64,000 nucleotides of DNA, taken from NCBI GenBank assembly GCA_030583665.1, contig CP129469.1, positions 1,975,043 through 2,039,042 of the forward strand, given 5' to 3'. Source of the DNA: Candidatus Jettenia sp. AMX2 (lineage in GTDB: Bacteria; Planctomycetota; Brocadiia; Brocadiales; Brocadiaceae). Shown one piece after another: positions 62,101 through 64,000 of the stretch. Made by a program: the position numbers and the translations under genes. How positions within the stretch are numbered: the stretch's first letter is position 1; each line of letters starts with the position of its first letter. The notes beneath the pieces are model-generated. The model was given only the letters and a program-made list of their open reading frames with translations. It made no database searches and was not told the origin of the DNA.

Positions 62101-63441
62101 TCACTTTTGTAAATCTTCTCTTTTTATTATCCCCTCGGACCAATTAATGGCCGTATCAATATCTGCAAGTTCTCCGCCTATAGACATCTTATACTGCCGC
62201 CCCTCCAATAACTTCTTCTCTTCGTATTCAATGAACAACGTCGCATCATCTTTCACAGCAGTTACGACAGTATGATAATCTGTTGCACGAATGTTTACTG
62301 TGCCATGCTTCATCCGTATTTGCCCGTTAACAGTATCAATTTCCAGTATCACATTTGAAACCTTGCTGGAAACGATGATTTGACCGGCCCTCAGCAGGAT
62401 TTTCCGGCTCCCTGCAACATGCATATCGGTATTCACATCCAGCCCCACATCAACCCCTTTTTTTATGGACACGGCCGCTTTCCCATCACCGCCTGTCTTC
62501 AAACAAACGTCATTCAGAAAATTCATGCGGCCCGATACCTTCTCCCACTCACCGCCGGGATACCTGTACTGAACATCCCCGGAGTGTTTCAAAAGAACAA
62601 TTTCTCCCTCCTTGTATGCCATCAGGAAATAAACACCGGCTAAAACAAGTATTCCTGCCCCTGCAACAGAGCCAAGGAAAATAAACCCTTTTTTTGTGGG
62701 CCGCGCGATCAGTATTCCCAATTCGTAAAGAATAAACATAGGCCCGGCTGTCATGGTTTGGGTAAACGGATCGGGTGGGGTAACAATCGCGGCAATGATA
62801 AATATCATCAAAATAGCATATTTTCTCCATGTCATAAATTTATCCGGAGAAACAAAACCGATCTTTGACAGGAGCAGCATCACAAGAGGCAATTGAAACA
62901 CCAATCCCAGAGCCACCGTCAGCATAAAAACAAATGATATATACTGCTGCATGGTAATAATTGGCTGTATACCCGGCCCAAGGATGCCGATCAGAAATTG
63001 CAGGCCAAACGGGATTAATAAAAAATACCCGAAAAACCCTCCAGCCACAAATGCCAGGTATGATACCGGAAGAAATCTGAGGATGTAGCTCTTCTCTTTT
63101 TGATAAAGCCCTGCACTGACAAACTGCCATATCTGGTAAACAATAAAGGGATATGTTGCAAGAATCGAGGTAATAAAGCATAATTTCATGTAGGCATAAA
63201 AACCCTCCTGGTAACTCAAAACCTGTAATTCTGTTGGAAGACCCGCTTTACTCATGGCAATTTTATGGGGTCTTTTGGCAACTTCCAGAATCTGTTCCTT
63301 GAAAAACCAGCACACGATAAAGAGCAGGACAAGAGCAATGATGGAATACAGAATCCTGCTTCGTAATTCCTCAAGGTGCGCACCCAACGTCATTTTTATT
63401 TTTTCAATTTCATTCCTGTCTTCTGCAGTCTTCTCTTCCAC
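62101..63441 (-). CDS. tatC: TatC fused to a FecR-like periplasmic domain
   Basis: Residues 1-250 are TatC, the receptor of the twin-arginine translocase: LGAHLEELRSRILYSIIALV, the conserved SYQEGFYAYMKLCFITS region, and six spans (about 31-48, 86-108, 123-148, 165-190, 208-221, 231-246). A seventh span (about 256-276) follows, then about 170 residues resembling a FecR domain (GDVQYRYPGGEWEKVSG, FLNDVCLKTGGDGKAAVSI, KILLRAGQIIVSS, GQIRMKHGTVNIRATDY). Ordinary TatC has about 250 residues. If the N-terminus is cytoplasmic, the added domain lies in the periplasm. No tatA or tatB is adjacent. Confidence 0.93.
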   Translation of the reverse strand: MEEKTAEDRNEIEKIKMTLGAHLEELRSRILYSIIALVLLFIVCWFFKEQILEVAKRPHKIAMSKAGLPTELQVLSYQEGFYAYMKLCFITSILATYPFIVYQIWQFVSAGLYQKEKSYILRFLPVSYLAFVAGGFFGYFLLIPFGLQFLIGILGPGIQPIITMQQYISFVFMLTVALGLVFQLPLVMLLLSKIGFVSPDKFMTWRKYAILMIFIIAAIVTPPDPFTQTMTAGPMFILYELGILIARPTKKGFIFLGSVAGAGILVLAGVYFLMAYKEGEIVLLKHSGDVQYRYPGGEWEKVSGRMNFLNDVCLKTGGDGKAAVSIKKGVDVGLDVNTDMHVAGSRKILLRAGQIIVSSKVSNVILEIDTVNGQIRMKHGTVNIRATDYHTVVTAVKDDATLFIEYEEKKLLEGRQYKMSIGGELADIDTAINWSEGIIKREDLQK

Positions 63442-63589
63442 AACCCGACCTCTGTATATTTATATTTTCCGGGAATTACCGGTCATCCCCATAAACCGGG
63501 CATGACAGAAAACCCCGTATTTTAAAAACCTGCTGTGTAATATACAACAAAAACACGTTAAAAGAGTCATTTTATCAGAAGGATATTCT

Positions 63590-63739
63590 GTGAAAACAGA
63601 TAAAACGGTAAAATTGGGATTGTATGATACAAACATACTCCGGAAATTACAAGGAAACATTTCATCCGGAGAACAGGAGAAAAGCCTTGAAAGATTTGTG
63701 AGTATATGCTACTATTTTTACATCTTAATTTCTGTTTAA
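63590..63739 (+). CDS. Possible small protein of 49 residues
   Basis: A GTG start at 63590 lies behind AGAAGGAT and opens MKTDKTVKLGLYDTNILRKL through SGEQEKSLERFV to a hydrophobic end (YYFYILISV). The ribosome site is good, and the gene points toward ribH, 48 bases away. No family is recognised, so it could be chance. The 148 bases between the tatC start and this frame hold nothing else. Confidence 0.3.
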   Translation: MKTDKTVKLGLYDTNILRKLQGNISSGEQEKSLERFVSICYYFYILISV

Positions 63740-63786
63740 CTTCAGGTGATATCGGCTATCGGGGAAAATAGGAGATCCGGAAATAT

Positions 63787-64000
63787 ATGGGTGCTGAATT
63801 CCAGGGAAGCCTGCTCGGCGCAGGAAAAAGTTTTGGAATTATTGTTAGCCGGTTTAATAATTTTATAACAAAGCGCTTATTAGAAGGGGCAATAGATTGC
63901 CTGGTAAGACACGGCGTAAAAGACGAGCATATTGATGTTTTCTGGGTACCGGGTTCTTACGAGATACCCTATGCAGCCCTTAAGGTTGCGCAGAATAATA
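63787..64000 (+). CDS. ribH: 6,7-dimethyl-8-ribityllumazine synthase, N-terminal part (cut by window edge)
   Basis: The ATG at 63787 opens [20 protein letters not shown], then [20 protein letters not shown] and [19 protein letters not shown]. These are the substrate-binding segments of lumazine synthase (the Phe/Asn of SRFN and the VPGSYEIP loop), the penultimate step of riboflavin synthesis. The reading frame is open to the window end. It complements ribF at 58361. Confidence 0.95.
   Translation, partial: MGAEFQGSLLGAGKSFGIIVSRFNNFITKRLLEGAIDCLVRHGVKDEHIDVFWVPGSYEIPYAALKVAQNN

Overview
The window comes from a bacterium of moderate to low G+C. The translation and transcription gene order, a SecE with extra membrane segments, and the style of dispersed repeats and decayed accessory genes would suit a planctomycete of the anammox group (Brocadiales). 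That placement is an inference from overall character and was not tested by any search.

Region 1 (1 to about 22,040, minus strand) is one long translation and transcription supercluster. In transcription order it reads tRNA-Thr(TGT), tRNA-Tyr, tRNA-Gly, tRNA-Thr(GGT), tuf, rpmG, tRNA-Trp, secE, nusG, rplK, rplA, rplJ, rplL, rpoB, rpoC, rpsL, rpsG, fusA, tuf, rpsJ, rplC, rplD, rplW, rplB, rpsS, rplV, rpsC and rplP (cut by the window edge). The two tuf genes give the same protein, look base-for-base alike across the coding region, and diverge right outside it. rplP starts inside rpsC.

Region 2 (22.1 to 32.9 kb) is housekeeping and envelope: aroC on the minus strand, then on the plus strand a LolC/E-type permease, a J-domain/TPR protein behind a possibly structured leader, purC, an inositol-monophosphatase-family enzyme, a four-gene adaptor/ABC/FtsX export operon and a secreted PEBP-family protein.

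Region 3 (33 to 51.1 kb) is accessory and partly decayed. It holds a G+C-rich SLC13-type transporter, an ABC exporter pseudogene, a GGDEF/EAL protein with a late frameshift, an intact SurA-like isomerase, two further pseudogenes, a NERD-nuclease/SF1-helicase gene split by one extra base, and a frameshifted TPR gene. From 47,337 to 51,159 lies a small island bounded by a 22-bp direct repeat of the 3' end of the tmRNA gene, as expected for integration into ssrA. The island carries toxin-antitoxin genes: hicA disrupted by a 2,084-bp IS1634-like element with a CTAA target duplication, an intact hicB, a DUF2283-like fragment and a RelE/ParE remnant, plus a MITE-like palindrome. No integrase is left.

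Region 4 (51.1 to 64 kb) returns to core functions: ssrA, a small lipoprotein, a two-TM protein overlapping an HtrA protease, topA, a PpiD/SurA-N-like chaperone, ribF, a degenerate receiver-domain protein, a D12-class adenine methyltransferase between direct repeats, a TatC fused to a FecR-like domain, and the start of ribH. Several dispersed repeat families fill the gaps between 59.7 and 62.1 kb.
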